Shown piece by piece: positions 45,881 through 57,479 of a stretch of DNA of 64,000 bases. Both the position numbers and the translations under genes were made by a program. The DNA comes from Pollenia angustigena (lineage: Eukaryota; Arthropoda; Insecta; Diptera; Polleniidae). The notes below the pieces were generated by a model. That model did not search any database. It had not been told where the DNA came from and saw only the letters and a program-made list of their open reading frames with translations. The stretch covers positions 229,089,803 to 229,153,802 of the forward strand of contig OV884059.1 of NCBI GenBank assembly GCA_930367215.1, written 5' to 3'. The stretch's first letter is position 1; each line of letters begins with the position of its first letter.

Positions 45881-47365
45881 ACCTAGTCGGACGGAACAGG
45901 TACAATTGTACCTTTTCCGTTTTTAAATTGCAATAATTTTTTTTCTACAAATAGGAGATTTCTGAAGTTCTGTGACATCTTCAAGCCATTGATTAAGATT
46001 AATATTTTTAAAATTTCAGGAAAATATGTCAATGTCTTACCTATTTTATAAGGCCAAGTTGATTTCACACCCTTAAAAGGCTGACAAGGTACAATTGTAC
46101 CTTCATATATATTATATGAACATAAACAAAGAAAGCGAATTAAAATAAATTTTATTATATTCCTTTTATAAATACGCTGCAATATACATGAACACTTAAA
46201 TTAACATAAGAAATTAGAAATATATTTATTGAATTTGTGTTCAAGATATGCATGTTGTATTTTGAGTTGAGTGTTCGTCGCAAACAGGTTTCTCGCAGAT
46301 CACACATTACTTTCTAGTCTTACGTTGCATACGTTTCTCACTTTGGAAAACATAACAACTGGAAATGCTCCACGTCTACCATAAGGTACTTTGGAACCAG
46401 CTTCCAGATTTGGCGCTGCTGCTATAAGCTGTCCCAGGACCATTTCTATAGTTCCTTGTACAAAATATTTACATGCAATGAATTCGTTGCTGCTACGTTG
46501 TTCAACTGCTGGCATACGAAGCTGCATGGAAAGATCATTCCCAAACTATCTACGCTGATCTTTTGACCTGTACCTTTGATGATGTTCTATACTTATTACG
46601 TAAGAAACTGAGACAGTGACGTTAGTCATATTATAAAATAGCGCAACATTTTATCTATTTCATTAACTCCACCTTTAGTTTTGTTGAAGTATTTGATTAT
46701 TTCTGGCTTGGTATTAGTGTGTTTCCAACTTCTCCTGTCGTACTGCTGTAGACAAAGTTGGTTGAATAAATAGGCCGGTCTTTGTAGGCTGCATATTGTT
46801 TGGCAGGAACTTCTTATTTTTTCTTACTGTACCAACTAATGTCAAATTTCAAGAATTTAATTTCTTAGCTAATTCTAAGGACGTAAACAAATTATCTGTC
46901 ACTACGTTTCTTCCAGATCCTATATACAATTCAACTAGGTCAAGTACAGTTCTTTCTACAATATTCGTTTGTAAAAATTGACTTGAAAATTTCCTTTTCT
47001 GAAAAAGAAATTTTATTTTTTGAAGGTCCACCCTTTTAGAAAGTAAGCGGTACAAACAAAACACAACTCCTTTTTGTCACAGGTTTATTGTAGTGATTCC
47101 TTATTTTAACATTGTTAGAAGTTGACGTTACTATAATCAAATTTAAAAGTATTTCTAAAATGTGTGCTTAAAAATATTTAATTATTTAAGTAAATTATGA
47201 CTTTATTTTAGAAAATTATCTGTATTTTGAGTTATTGAGAATTTTTGTGTAAAATGATTTAACTTATTAACGGTGAAAAATCTTATTTATAGTGAAAATT
47301 CTGTGTAGGTACAATTGTACCTGTACCACCTTTTTACGTTGTAATATTCTTCCGTTCGACAAGGC
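45881..47365 (-). pseudogene. Decayed piggyBac element
   Basis: TTAA flanks both ends (45877-45880, 47366-47369). Termini ACCTAGTCGGACGGAA and, inverted, GCCTTGTCGAACGGAA match at 13 of 16. On the minus strand the frame 47064-46849 ends GSGRNVVTDNLFTSLELAKKLN, the piggyBac R-N-V-x-T-D-N-F-F-T-S motif with its conserved aspartate. This is followed by LTLVGTVRKNKKFLPNNMQP, also typical. Further downstream (46527-46300) a peptide with AVEQRSSNEF may be the C-terminal region. Stops and shifts interrupt it and the N-terminus is gone, so it is inactive. Length 1485 bp against roughly 2.4 kb for a full element. Confidence 0.85.
45898..47322. repeat. Three identical 16-bp palindromes in the piggyBac element
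   Basis: AGGTACAATTGTACCT occurs at 45898-45913, 46087-46102 and 47307-47322. Two lie just inside the termini, one is 174 bp further in. The perfect conservation in an otherwise decayed element suggests protein-binding sites, perhaps for the transposase, but that is inference. Confidence 0.8.
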
Positions 47366-47369
47366 TTAA

Positions 47370-47726
47370 TATAGTCAGTTGGGGGACTTAAAAAACATTT
47401 TTTGATTTTCTGGATGTGCTATCATCTCAAAAGTTTCTAGCACTAAAATCTGTCTTATAGGAAATAAATTTTCCACAAAAATACATTTTAAATAATTTTT
47501 TCGTAAGCTTAAAGAGATTAAATTATTAGACTTTGAGCTTGTGCTGATCTTTTGGGAAAGCTTTTTTTAATGCCTACTATTTAGAAACTTTAAAGATGAT
47601 AACAAAAAAACTTTATATATAACTTTTTTTTTTAAATTTTAACAAACAAAATTTGAAAGTGAAAAAAGGTGTTTAAAGCTTTGCAACAAAAAAAAATACA
47701 ATAAAAAAGCTAAATATTTTTAAAGC
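47370..47726. other. AT-rich DNA
   Basis: Nothing recognised apart from A/T homopolymers. Confidence 0.35.
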
Positions 47727-47728
47727 TA

Positions 47729-48838
47729 CACCCAGAAAAACACAATTTTCCAATATGGTCACATCCAATAAAACAATTTGTGATGAAAAACTAAACATAT
47801 TATGGCTTAAATTTTACCATATTAATGTCAACGGCAACCATTTTATGTTAAAATTTGTCTACCATCAAGATGCGACAAACATATTATGGTTGCCTCGTAA
47901 TATGTTGTGGTTGAACATGACAATAATTTGTTTGCGACTACTAAATGTTTGGTTTCAAATGAACATAAGTATTTTCCTCTTTTCCAAAAGCAAACAATAA
48001 GATGGTTCTGGCTTCTAGACGGAGCACGAATTTTACCATATTATGGTTACTGGTGACAATAATATGGTTAAATCGACCAAAATATGTTACAAATTTTAAT
48101 TGAAACTCAGGTTTATAATTCTTATTCTTTTAACAGTTTTATTTGTTTAATATCTTTAGTTTGTCTTAAATCTTTGGATGAAGTTTCCTGACGATCTGGC
48201 CTAAGCAACCAGTGAAATGCGCATAGGAATAGCTTATCCCATCAACAATAAATTTCAGTTTATCAATGGTATGAAATGGGAATTTAGCACATTTAAACGA
48301 AACCTTGTTAATTAAATTTTTGAATCCTAAGCAAAACTTTTATAACGAATATGCATGTGGCAGTGTAAATAAAACTGAACTGGCAAAATCAAATAAAGTA
48401 ATTGGTTTTTATTTTTGTTTTTTCCTTACCCACTGTAGTTGCACACTTAGAGTTGACAAAAAATCAACCAATTGTAGTCGATACTGTAAGAAAAGATAAA
48501 CTCACTGTTTATTGTTGTTGTTTTTGTTTAAGCTTTGATATTGTTACAAGTAAAACTGGGGCTTGTAATTCTTATTCGCTTAACAGTTTTACTTGTGAAA
48601 TGAATTTAGTTTTTCTAAAATCATTGAATGACGTTTCCTGACGATCTGGCCTAAGCAACCAGTGAAATGCGCATAGGAATAGCTTATGCCATCAACAATA
48701 AAAATCAGTTTATCATGGAATGAAATGAGAATTAAGCACATTTTAACTTAACCATGTAAATTAATTTTTTAAAACCCAAGAAAAACTTTTAAATGATTTT
48801 GTTGGAGGTGACCATATTGAATTTTTTTTCTCTGGGTG
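47729..48838. mobile_element. Tc1-like MITE, CACCCAGAGAAAAA family, expanded
   Basis: The left end CACCCAGAAAAACACAATTT follows TA (47727-47728) and the right end is ttttttttctctgggtg, followed by TT instead of TA. Internal atatggtcacatccaa and ggaggtgaccatatt are inverted TIR sequence. Repeated atatggttg/accatatta phrases fill the interior. It includes the ~448-bp tandem duplication at 48110-48780. Confidence 0.65.
48110..48780. repeat. Direct duplication, 448-bp spacing
   Basis: The phrase ctgacgatctggcctaagca, continuing accagtgaaatgcgcatagg, occurs at about 48190 and again at about 48638. Flanking cttattc..ttaacagtttta and aacttttaaa/aacttttata also repeat. The first unit is complete; the second is cut at about 48780. 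Confidence 0.75.
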
Positions 48839-49014
48839 TTGTTTTAAAAGTTTTGTGCACTTTTATTACATTTTTTTTTTGTAAAGCTTTAAAAACCTTT
48901 TTTTCACTTTCAAGTTTTGTTTGTAAAAATTCTTAATTTCCGTGTCATTTTTCTTCAAAACAAAAAAAAAATACACAAAAAAAAATGTTAATTGATGAAT
49001 CAGAAAACAAAACA

Positions 49015-49350
49015 AGTAAAAACGCAGTATTCGGCTGTGGCGAATCTTGAATACCCCTCAACAAGAGTTTGAATATTTATATGGAATATATGATAAAGTA
49101 ATCAAATAAGTTGCTTTTATTCGTTTACGGTTAAATAATGAAAGTACGCTTTATATGGTGGTACCGCTGGTAAAAAATATGCCGGTTATTACAAACTTGT
49201 ATGGTTTTATTTATTTCTATCTATATAAAAAGCCCGAGAGTGGGCTTAGCTACGGACGGATCTTCTCGAAATTTAGTTGTATGATTTTTAGGCAAATAAA
49301 AAAAATTTGTGCAACATTTTACGACAATCAGTAAATTCCACCAATTTATG
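49015..49350 (+). repeat. Dispersed ttcggctgtggcgaatctt repeat
   Basis: It opens acgcagtattcggctgtggc then gaatcttgaatacccc, and later has ctacggacggatcttctcga then aattta. It is the same family as 50240-50790, non-coding, INE/Helitron-like. Confidence 0.5.
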
Positions 49351-49561
49351 TTTATTACTGTGAAGGAAGTATACATTTTTATATAGAAAACTAATAAGTT
49401 ACAAAAGTCAGGAACAATGTTGTTTACCGCATATTTGTAAGTTCATGTTACTAAAGCTGCACGTGGCAAAAACACATGTAAAAGTCATCAAGTTTAGAAA
49501 ACAAACACATTTACAGTCGGATTTGGGAAAAATTTAAATATTGTTAAATTTATAACCCTTA

Positions 49562-49970
49562 TGCCCAATTTCCAGGATAGTATTTAAATCAATATTAAGT
49601 TAATTTTCATAACAAACTTAAATCGTATTTAAAACAGATTGGTTTTTTGACTTTTATTTAAAAAGTCTTATTTAATTAAGATAAAAGTATGGTAGCACTA
49701 CTAAATACACAAAAAAAAATATAAAAAATTGTATTTATTTACAAGGTGGTCTGAAAAAACAGCTGACTGTTAATGCTTTGCCTGTTGTTGTTGTATTGTT
49801 GTGATATTGAGGCCACCTTGCTAAAATATTACAATGGAAACTTAAGTTGAAATTAAGTGTACCACATCGGTGACTTAAGTTTAACTTAAATTTTAGTGAA
49901 GAAGAGAATTTTGTATTTAAAACGATTTTAAAAATAAATGTGTTTTAATATCAATCCTGAAAATTGGCCA
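49562..49970. mobile_element. PIF-like MITE, TGCCCAATTTYCAGGATAG
   Basis: The ends TGCCCAATTTCCAGGATAGT and TGGCCAATTTTCAGGATTGA (inward) have TTA flanks (49559-49561, 49971-49973). 409 bp. The truncated relative at 35360-35655 is inverted relative to it. Confidence 0.7.
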
Positions 49971-50239
49971 TTAAAATTTTATTTCATATAAAAATGCAAG
50001 GCGAATTTATTACAGGTGGTCTTAAAAGCCCTGCTGATATTAGCTAAAATCACTGTTGGATGTCAAAATTTGGTTTATTCTCTTTTATTATCTTTGTTTC
50101 TGTTTTGTTTTATTTCTGTTTTTGACATTGTACACTGATTTTACAAAAACAAATTGCTTGTGGTTTTTGTACGAGTTGTACTTGTTGTAGTACCGAGATA
50201 ATGCGATGAATTCACCTTGTAAAAATGTGAATTTTAATG

Positions 50240-50790
50240 TAAAGAAGTTAGAGTGCTATATTCGGCTGGGCCGAATCTTTGATACCCTCCACCGAAAGTT
50301 CGAATGTTTTAGGAGGAATATCTATATGATGTCTATTTTTTATTAATTTATTTTTATAAAAACAGACATGGTAAGCTATGAACCAATCATCCCAGGGCTT
50401 AATATGGGGTCTAGGGTAACTTATGGACCGATATTAACGAAATTTCACTGTGTCATTTCTAGTCCTACAAAACTGTGACTTACCAATTTCTATTATGAAA
50501 GCATTGTTAATTGAGGCGTACTAAACTGTTTTCCGGGAGTAGAGTTTATATGAGGCCTGAGTAAATTATGGATCGATCTTCACGAAATTTCACAGTGTTA
50601 TTTCTAGTCTTATTAAACAGTGACGAGCCAAAATTTGTTATGATAGCAGTCTTATTTATGGTTTTAGGCTTACAAAACAGTTTTTCGGGACTAGGGCTTA
50701 TATGGGGTCAAGGGTAAATTATGGACGGATCCTTACGAAATTTAACAGCATGTTTCCACCATTTATGTTAGTTTTTGTAACAAAATTATC
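50240..50790 (+). repeat. Dispersed repeat with three internal tandem units
   Basis: It starts gctatattcggctgggccga then atctttgataccctcc. Three units of about 150-170 bp follow, each with cttatatggggtc, taaattatggac(c/g)gat and acgaaattt(c/a)ac. This layout is common to fly INE-1/Helitron-like repeats. Non-coding. Confidence 0.6.
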
Positions 50791-51002
50791 AATTTATTTT
50801 AGGTGGTGGTACCACATTTTGATTTATAGCTCTGATCCTACTGAACCGATTTTGCTGGATTAAATTCTCCAAATATATTTTTAAGTTTTCTCAGGACGGG
50901 GTTTTGAGATGTGGATTAAGTTAAAACTTAGTTTACCGTTGTATAAAACTCAGATTTTTCCGGCGAAGTGTAATTTTTTTTATTATATTTGCCCCTACAG
51001 TA

Positions 51003-51489
51003 CACGTAGAGAAAAAACATGTTTAAATATGGTCACCTCCAACCAAACTATTTTTAAAGAAAATTTTAAACAAATTATGGTTAATATAACCATATAATTG
51101 TCAGTGACAACCATATTATGGTTAAATTAGTCCTCCATAAAGAACCCACAACAATATTATGGTTGCCTCTAAAAATGGTATGGTTAAATATGATAATAAT
51201 TTGTTTTTAAATTTACAATAGTATTTTCCTATTTTTCAAGAGCAACATGCTTTGGTTAAAAATTAACCATGTTATTATAAGTGCTAAACATATTTTAGTT
51301 ATTACTAATTATAATTTGTTCGGCGGCAACCATAATATGGCTGTGGCTTCTTGATGGAGACCTAATTAAACCATAATGTGGTTATCGCTGACAATAATAT
51401 GGTTATATTAAAAATATTATGTTCAAAATTTTCTTTAAAAATAGTTTGGTTGGAGGTGACCATATTTAAACATGTTTTTTCTCTGGGTG
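51003..51489. mobile_element. Tc1-like MITE, CACCCAGAGAAAAA family, intact copy
   Basis: The left end CACGTAGAGAAAAAACATGT and right end CACCCAGAGAAAAAACATGT (inward) continue identically for over 40 bp (ttaaatatggtcacctccaa...). TA flanks (51001-51002, 51490-51491). 487 bp, non-coding; the interior has inverted ccatattatggt motifs. Confidence 0.9.
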
Positions 51490-51750
51490 TAGACGCTCAC
51501 AAATTAGAGCTTTCAGAAATTCGAACGTCCAGAAATTAGAGTCAGTGTTTGCAATACATTAAACGCTCTAAAATTCGAATTTAAAATTCTAATTTCAGAG
51601 CGTTTTTTTTTTTGTTATTTGAACACAAGAAATCCGCAGTTTATTTTTATTCTGTTTGAACATAGTAAAACTAGAAAGGGGAATTACCAAATCATATAGG
51701 TTTTTTCCTTATTGATTGTTAAGTTGTGGACATTACGACACTTTGCAAAG

Positions 51751-51854
51751 TGTCCGCGGACGCTATGACATTTCTTTGATGGACGTTATGACACTTTTAA
51801 AACTTTTTAAAGTGTCATAATGTCCATCAGAGCAGTGTCATAACGTCCGCGGAC
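51751..51854. repeat. 104-bp hairpin, gtccgcggac ends
   Basis: Left arm gtccgcggacgctatgacat, ttgatggacgttatgacact; right arm agtgtcataatgtccatca, agtgtcataacgtccgcgga. A short AT loop lies between. The phrase recurs as ggacattacgacactttgca just upstream at 51728. It is probably a degraded foldback or MITE core. Confidence 0.75.
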
Positions 51855-51859
51855 CAAAA

Positions 51860-52615
51860 ATATTAAAATGTGTAAAATTTGTTTTAAAATACCGTTAAAA
51901 TTTCAAGTGATTATCAAAACTTAAGAAAAAAAATTATTATTTATTGATAGAAATTTTTTACAATTCGAATCTTTGGCTTTTCATACAGACTATGACGCAG
52001 CTTTAAGGCAGGCGTCATTTAAAGGTTGCCGGTCCATTACTGCCAAGCTCTGAGACGCAGAGGTCAAAAGCTAAGCAGGTTTGGAAATTTAATAAAAAGA
52101 TATAAAGACTGTGGTAATTGGTACCGAGAAATCCTTAGTTTGCCATTGGTTGGCTTCGCTAACTAAACCTTCTCTGCACATCCGGCTTTCGGCCGGGCGC
52201 AAGGATTTTCTCCTCTATGGTATAACAAATACCGGCTTCGCTAACTAAAGGTTCACTGTATTAGAGTTTACAACTCAACTCAGTTGATTTGAAATTGAAC
52301 AACTGCTAGTGATGAGTTGTAAATTTTTGATGGTTTTGTTAACCGCACTAACACAAAGTTGTAAGCCATAATACAAAAACTGCAAAATTTCAACTGAACT
52401 AGAGTTGAGTTGTATTAAAGACCAACATGTTAAGCAAAACTAAGCTGTTCCGTCAAAATTATGTATACAAACTTTGTAATGGCGGCACAAATATGTATTC
52501 AGATTAACTAAACCTTGTTTAACTGACATCTTAAAAACCCAGCCAAAATGTTATTTGAAATTATCCAAATATTTTAAATTTAAACATTTAAATATTTAAA
52601 ATTTTCAGTTACAAT
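51860..52615. other. Unassigned DNA
   Basis: The phrase ggcttcgctaactaaa occurs twice (52150, 52231), about 80 bp apart. No gene recognised. Confidence 0.3.
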
Positions 52616-52699
52616 TTAAAATTGTCCAGATGTATTTTAAGCTTTTTTTTGTCAACAAATACAAGTATGTATCTTAATGCAAGTTTTAAAAAAAATTTA

Positions 52700-52815
52700 A
52701 CAATTCTAAAGATTATAAAAAAAATCGGGATCCCGAAAATCCCGGGATTAGAAATCAGAAGTCTCGTGATTCGGCTTATCCCGAAAATCCCGGGATTTCC
52801 CGATTGGAAGCCCTA
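52700..52815. mobile_element. Possible hAT end rich in cccgggatt
   Basis: Repeated atcccgaaaatcccgggatt and the terminal cccgattggaagcccta resemble hAT ends known to begin TAGGGCTTCC. Related cccgggaatcccggg sequence is at 783-846 next to a hAT transposase relic. No duplication was found. Confidence 0.35.
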
Positions 52816-52819
52816 GAAA

Positions 52820-53490
52820 GAGCTAAAGTTTCAAGTTTAGGTAAACTTGCATTTATACGCTTACAAGCGGCAATTGACTCAAGAACTAAAGCCTCTTGAC
52901 AAAATGGTAGCAAGGAATGGCAAGAAAATCATCTTCAGTGATGAGGCACATTTTCACCTCAGTGGATTCGTCAATAAGCAGAATTGCCGCATTTGGGCGA
53001 ATGACAATACAGGAGTGATTGTCGAAAAACCAATGCACCCACAATGAGCGACTTTTTGGTGCGGTTTACAAAAGTTACTGTGAATGGTGTTCGCTATCGT
53101 GAGATGATAAAAAACTTTTTTTGGCCCATGTGATGTGGACGATATGTCGTTTTGACGGTGCCACTTGCCACACAGCTAACGAAACAATGGCTGATTTGCG
53201 CGTTATATTCATTGGCCGAGTTATCTCACGTGGTGGCGATGTCAATTGCCCGCCAAGATCATATGATTTGACACCGTTAGACTTTTTTTTGGGGGTTATT
53301 TGAAAGAAAAGGTGTACATCGATAAGCCAGCAACAATTCAAGAGCTAAAGGATGAGATAATTCGACACATTAACGGCAAAGAACGTCAATTATGCCTCTG
53401 CGTCATCGGATGGAGGTGTGCCGCGGAGGTCGCGGCAGCCATTTGGCAAATATTTTGTTCCATATATTATCATAATAAAAAGAAATGACA
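52820..53490 (+). pseudogene. Mariner-family transposase relic, catalytic half
   Basis: Pieces in order are RQLTQELKPLDKMVARNGKK, then IIFSDEAHFHLSGFVNKQNC (first catalytic D in FSDE), then VNGVRYREMIKNFF in another frame. Next comes FDGATCHTANETMADLR (second D) and VISRGGDVNCPPRSYDLTPL (third D, 36 residues after the second). It ends with VYIDKPATIQELKDEIIRHI in a further frame. All three aspartates survive but at least three frame breaks and a stop kill it. It is the best-preserved of the four mariner-family relics here. TIRs were not found. Confidence 0.85.
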
Positions 53491-53879
53491 ATAATTTCCT
53501 AAATAATTGGTTTTTTTTCAAAATCAACACCGGCCCTTAAAATTTAACCATCCTTTATTAGCTTCGTTGCAGTTTCTTGCTGTTAAAAATATTGAAAAAA
53601 ATTGTTTCATCAATATATATTTCGCTTATTTTTTAAAGCAAGCAATAGCAAAGAAGTTAGGTTGCTGAATTATTTTAACTAATGTTCGCGTTATGGTCAA
53701 AATTCGACCATCATTTTTTTTGTAACTATGAAGAAAACATAATTCGTCTAAGTATATATGAATTTATTTGTTTCGAGCATTTATTTTTTCCTTCAAAGTG
53801 GATCGATTTGGCGAGGGACAAACCTCCGGTTCATATTTTATCTTCTACGTGAGTTAATTTAATTTTGTAAGTTCAGTAT

Positions 53880-54190
53880 AATAAATACCAATTGAAAAAC
53901 AAAAAAGTATCAAAAAGACTCCTTTATATATTGTCATCCACTCAGGACGTTGCACGTTTAATTTTATGTTTCTATGTCTAATATTAACGAAAATTAATCA
54001 AAGTACCAGATGTAGAACGAAAAGTACCTTACATGTTCTTATTCACCCAGTTTAATGTATAATTTTAGGTCGAATATTAACAAAAATTCAAAAAGTTCCA
54101 GATGAAAAACAAAAATACCAGAATTTTTTATTTTATAGGTTATCATTTACTCAGGATCCTACACCTATAATATCATGTTTCTAATGGCCA
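53880..54190. repeat. Degenerate tandem repeat of about 110-135 bp units
   Basis: Phrases tcatccactcaggac..., ttatgtttctatgtctaata, aagtaccagatgtagaacga recur as tcatttactcaggat..., tcatgtttctaatgg and aagttccagatgaaaaacaa. Two to three diverged units. Non-coding. Confidence 0.5.
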
Positions 54191-54562
54191 TTTTCTCAAT
54201 GTATCGATAAACTGGCTGTTACTTAATGTCAACAAAAATTTATTAGAGCGATAAACTGTCCGTTAACTATTTTGGGTTTCTCGATATACCGACAAAAAAC
54301 ATTGTTTTCAGCTGGCAACACCTCTCAAAATACATGTTAAAGCTGGGAATCAGCTGATTGAATTTATCTGTACGGCAAATAAAAGGAAAATAACTAATTG
54401 GCAGATGAGTGCTGGTTAGCTTTGCGACAGAATAGAAGCAAATTAGACATTGAGAAAACCAAATTTCTTTAATGTGCAGTTTTTCGTTGGGAAAAGAGAT
54501 AATCGTATAATGAGAAAACGGCCATAAGTTCTTTATTATAGAAAATTTAATAATTATCACAT

Positions 54563-54936
54563 CCCTGCAAATAATATTGGACCACCTGATCCATTTTGAT
54601 AAAATGGACTACTCCATGGACTGGTCCGATGTAATGCAAGCATGGACCATGTCATTGTTAAAAAGTGTTTGTAGTAAGACGACATGTCTTCGTTTTTTAA
54701 TGACATGCTTTCGTTTTTAAACGACTTCAAAACTAATCCTCTTGAGTATACCATGGAGTTGTTTTAAAACTACTCCTTAGTGGTCCAAAGGTGGGTTATA
54801 TGGTGCTCTCCTAGGACATCGTAATGTTAAATAGACCAGGTTTTTTCCATACGTTTGGGTTAGTTTTGGACTAGTCCTGGTCCCTTGTGGACTACTCTTT
54901 ACACGCGTGTTTGGACTGGTCCTATTATTTGCAGGG
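54563..54936. mobile_element. MITE, CCCTGCAAATAATA family, intact copy
   Basis: The left end CCCTGCAAATAATATTGGAC and right end CCCTGCAAATAATAGGACCA (inward) are clear TIRs. AT lies on both flanks. 374 bp, partly self-complementary (ggactactccatggactggt). No ORF. Confidence 0.8.
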
Positions 54937-54939
54937 ATG

Positions 54940-55770
54940 AAGCACAGAAAAGTAAAAAAAAGAAATTTAGTTTCCCATATTTCCCCTTTTTTCTCCCCAT
55001 AGAGGTTCGGTTGACAAACAAAGGAAGAAAGCGTTCTTAACTGTTTTGCCTGGTCTGAGTTATATAGTCGAAATATTCTAATTCTAATTTTTTATTATTT
55101 GATAATTGAAAATAAATTTTTATTTATTTATTTTGTATTTGTGTTAGTAACGCTTATAACTCTGAAATTATTGAACAGATTTTAATAAAATATACATTGT
55201 GCACTTCTTTGAGTAAATACCTCTTAAATGGTGTATATTTTGTTCAAATCGGTTGACATACAGAGGAGGAAAGTGTTCTGAACTGTTTTGCCTTAGCCGA
55301 TTTATGTAAAGATGTGGTTATTTGCTGATTGCTTAAGCATAGAACTTTCACTTTTTCTACTTTTGCTTTTGCTCGTCTATCTATCAAAGTGTAAAGAAAG
55401 CAGTCAGAAACACTGAATCTGTCTGTCTTTCCGGGCTATAGGATATTTCCAGCATTACATTAATATAATTTTAAAGTCGTATTTTAAGCTGCAACCGTAA
55501 AAAAATCAAGATGGACAAGCACTGCTAAAGCAATAAAACCAACAATGACATTGGTAGGTATTTTATGAGCCAGTCTGAACTAACCGTAATGTTGAAGAAC
55601 AAAACAGCCAATCGAGCATAAATGGCTTAGTTTTTTTAAGCAAGGAAAACTTATGTATTGCTACGAAAGTAACTTTAGTTAAGAATTAGTTGTAATTATT
55701 GTTTAAGAATTATTGTAATTATTAGTTAGCTTGTATTGATTAGTTATTTAGTATTTGTTAGTTATTTTAT
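54940..55770. repeat. Repeat-like DNA with duplicated aactgttttgcct segment
   Basis: The phrases aaagcgttcttaactgtttt (55028) and aaagtgttctgaactgtttt (55270) repeat about 240 bp apart, each preceded by ggttgaca-type sequence. The sequence ttcaaatcggttgacatacagagg is of the dispersed fly-repeat style. Otherwise nothing is coding. Confidence 0.4.
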
Positions 55771-55780
55771 TAGTTTAAAT

Positions 55781-56323
55781 CAGTGTTCGAAACAAAACAG
55801 TACATTATTTAACGTTCGGCTCACACACCCAGGAACGATATCTATTTTTTTAGTGATTGTGTCGACATACACAAACCTTAAAACCGTTCGTAACTATTTT
55901 CAAGAAAGAACCGAACATTATATAATGTTCGGTTCTTCGTAAAAAAACAGAACAACTGTAGTGATACTGTAGACAAACATTATATTTTAATGTTCTATAA
56001 AGTTTTTTTCGTGTGTGTATTTTGTTTTTGTAAAAAAATTTTGGTTTTTTTTTTACCAGCCAAAAGAAACGAACATTAACGAGCCGAACCGAACACATTG
56101 AAGTTTGTGGATTTTCAAAAAAAAACCGAACGGAATTAAATGTTAAAATCTTTTGTTGAGTTTGATAAAAACAGTAATATTTTTGTGGTGGAAAGATCAC
56201 TAACAGGGAAACGTTATTTTTTTTAATGATTTTCTACACAAACACTATAAGCGTTTGTGTTTTCCACAAATCTACCGAACGGAACATTAAGAAACGATAT
56301 TTATTGTTTATTTACGAACACTG
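55781..56323. mobile_element. hAT-type element, CAGTGTTCG ends
   Basis: The ends CAGTGTTCGAAACAAAACAG and CAGTGTTCGTAAATAAACAA (inward) have flanks gtttaaat (55773-55780) and gtttgaat (56324-56331), 7 of 8 identical. Repeated ccgaac/gttcgg motifs (for example accgaacattatataatgtt) lie throughout. 543 bp, non-autonomous. Confidence 0.8.
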
Positions 56324-56410
56324 GTTTGAATTGTTATTGAATAAGTTATGCACACTTCTAGTGTAAAAATCAATGTTAAAATTGTTGTGCATAACACTGG
56401 TTTACAGCCA

Positions 56411-56956
56411 AAAAATACCAAGAACGCCACATGCCCAGATAAGTTAATTGGGACCTCCTGAACACGAAAAACGCTGTAAATTTTTCCCCTAAGTCCTTTT
56501 TTTAGATATTTTTTAAATACGTTAAAACTGATGGATTTAAAAAACATGAAATTTTATATGAGATGAAAATATTGTCGTTCCACAAAATCCTTAATAAAAA
56601 CTTTATTTTTCATCCGATTTTTTTCAAATTACGGTTAAAATGTTGGTAGAAAAAAAACGAAATAAAAATGAAAAATTTTGAAAAAAACGTAAAAAAATAG
56701 GCAAATTTTGAACTTTGATGTGCCATAACTCAGCCATTTCTTATCAGACGGAAAAGGCATTCGATTATCTTTCCAACGATGTGCCACTTGTTTCGATTCG
56801 GTTGTGCTCCATAAGGGTTTGATTGGGACCATACACCGAGAAACACAAAAGTACCGTTATCTAAAAAACGGTACTTAGGAAAACAAAAATTACAGCGTTT
56901 TTCGTGTTCAGGAGGCACCAATTAACTTATCTAGGCATGTGGCATTCTTGGTACTT
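56411..56956. repeat. Inverted repeat, about 75-bp arms
   Basis: Arm 56411-56486 (aaataccaagaacgccacat, aagttaattgggacctcctg, aacacgaaaaacgctgtaaa) is mirrored at 56885-56956. The spacer contains tagaaaaaaaacgaaata-type AT-rich DNA. It is likely a non-autonomous element; no target duplication fixed. Confidence 0.7.
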
Positions 56957-57017
56957 TTCCAAACTTAAAATTTGTAAAGCAGCGTAATTGTACTTCAACC
57001 CCACAGTTAATATTAGA

Positions 57018-57478
57018 ATGTTCGTTATTAGCGCCTAAAAGTATACCTTAGCTTATGATGCCTAATAACTCAATTAATTCAGCTATATATATATTAATTA
57101 TAGCTGAATAAGTTTAATTAAAAAAATAGCCGTTATGAGACGAACTTTCTAGAGCCATCTAGACGTTACTAGCATCATCTACACGTCTGAGCGAGAGTTT
57201 AAATAGAATCGCAAGAGATGGCATAAGATCATTCTAAGTTCAGACTTTGCCAATAACGCATCACGCGGAGAAAATTATAAACATTGTAGTGAGTTGTGAA
57301 TAAAAGCTATAAATTACGGTTATTAAAGTGACTAAGTTCTAAATAAAGCACAGTATATAAATATTATAAAATAAAGTGTTGTGTTTATTTAATTTTATTA
57401 ACATGCAATAAAGAACTCAAGAGGTTTATTATAAAGGAAATAAACCGAAAACGTTATTGAAAAGGCAGTAACGTAACA
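57018..57478. repeat. Possible solo LTR
   Basis: The segment begins tgttcgttattagcg and ends cagtaacgtaaca (TGTT...AACA). It contains a TATA-like tttaaatag (57200) and aataaaag (57301) in a promoter-to-polyA order typical of LTRs. No direct duplication was found, so this is weak. Confidence 0.25.
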
Positions 57479-57479
57479 G

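Noticed and set aside
50240..50790. CRISPR-like array (three spaced repeats)
   Set aside because: Units are long, diverged and typical of fly dispersed repeats; this is a eukaryotic genome.
55850..56200. 116-codon minus ORF
   Set aside because: It falls entirely within the hAT-type element 55781-56323 and reflects its repeated gttcgg motifs.
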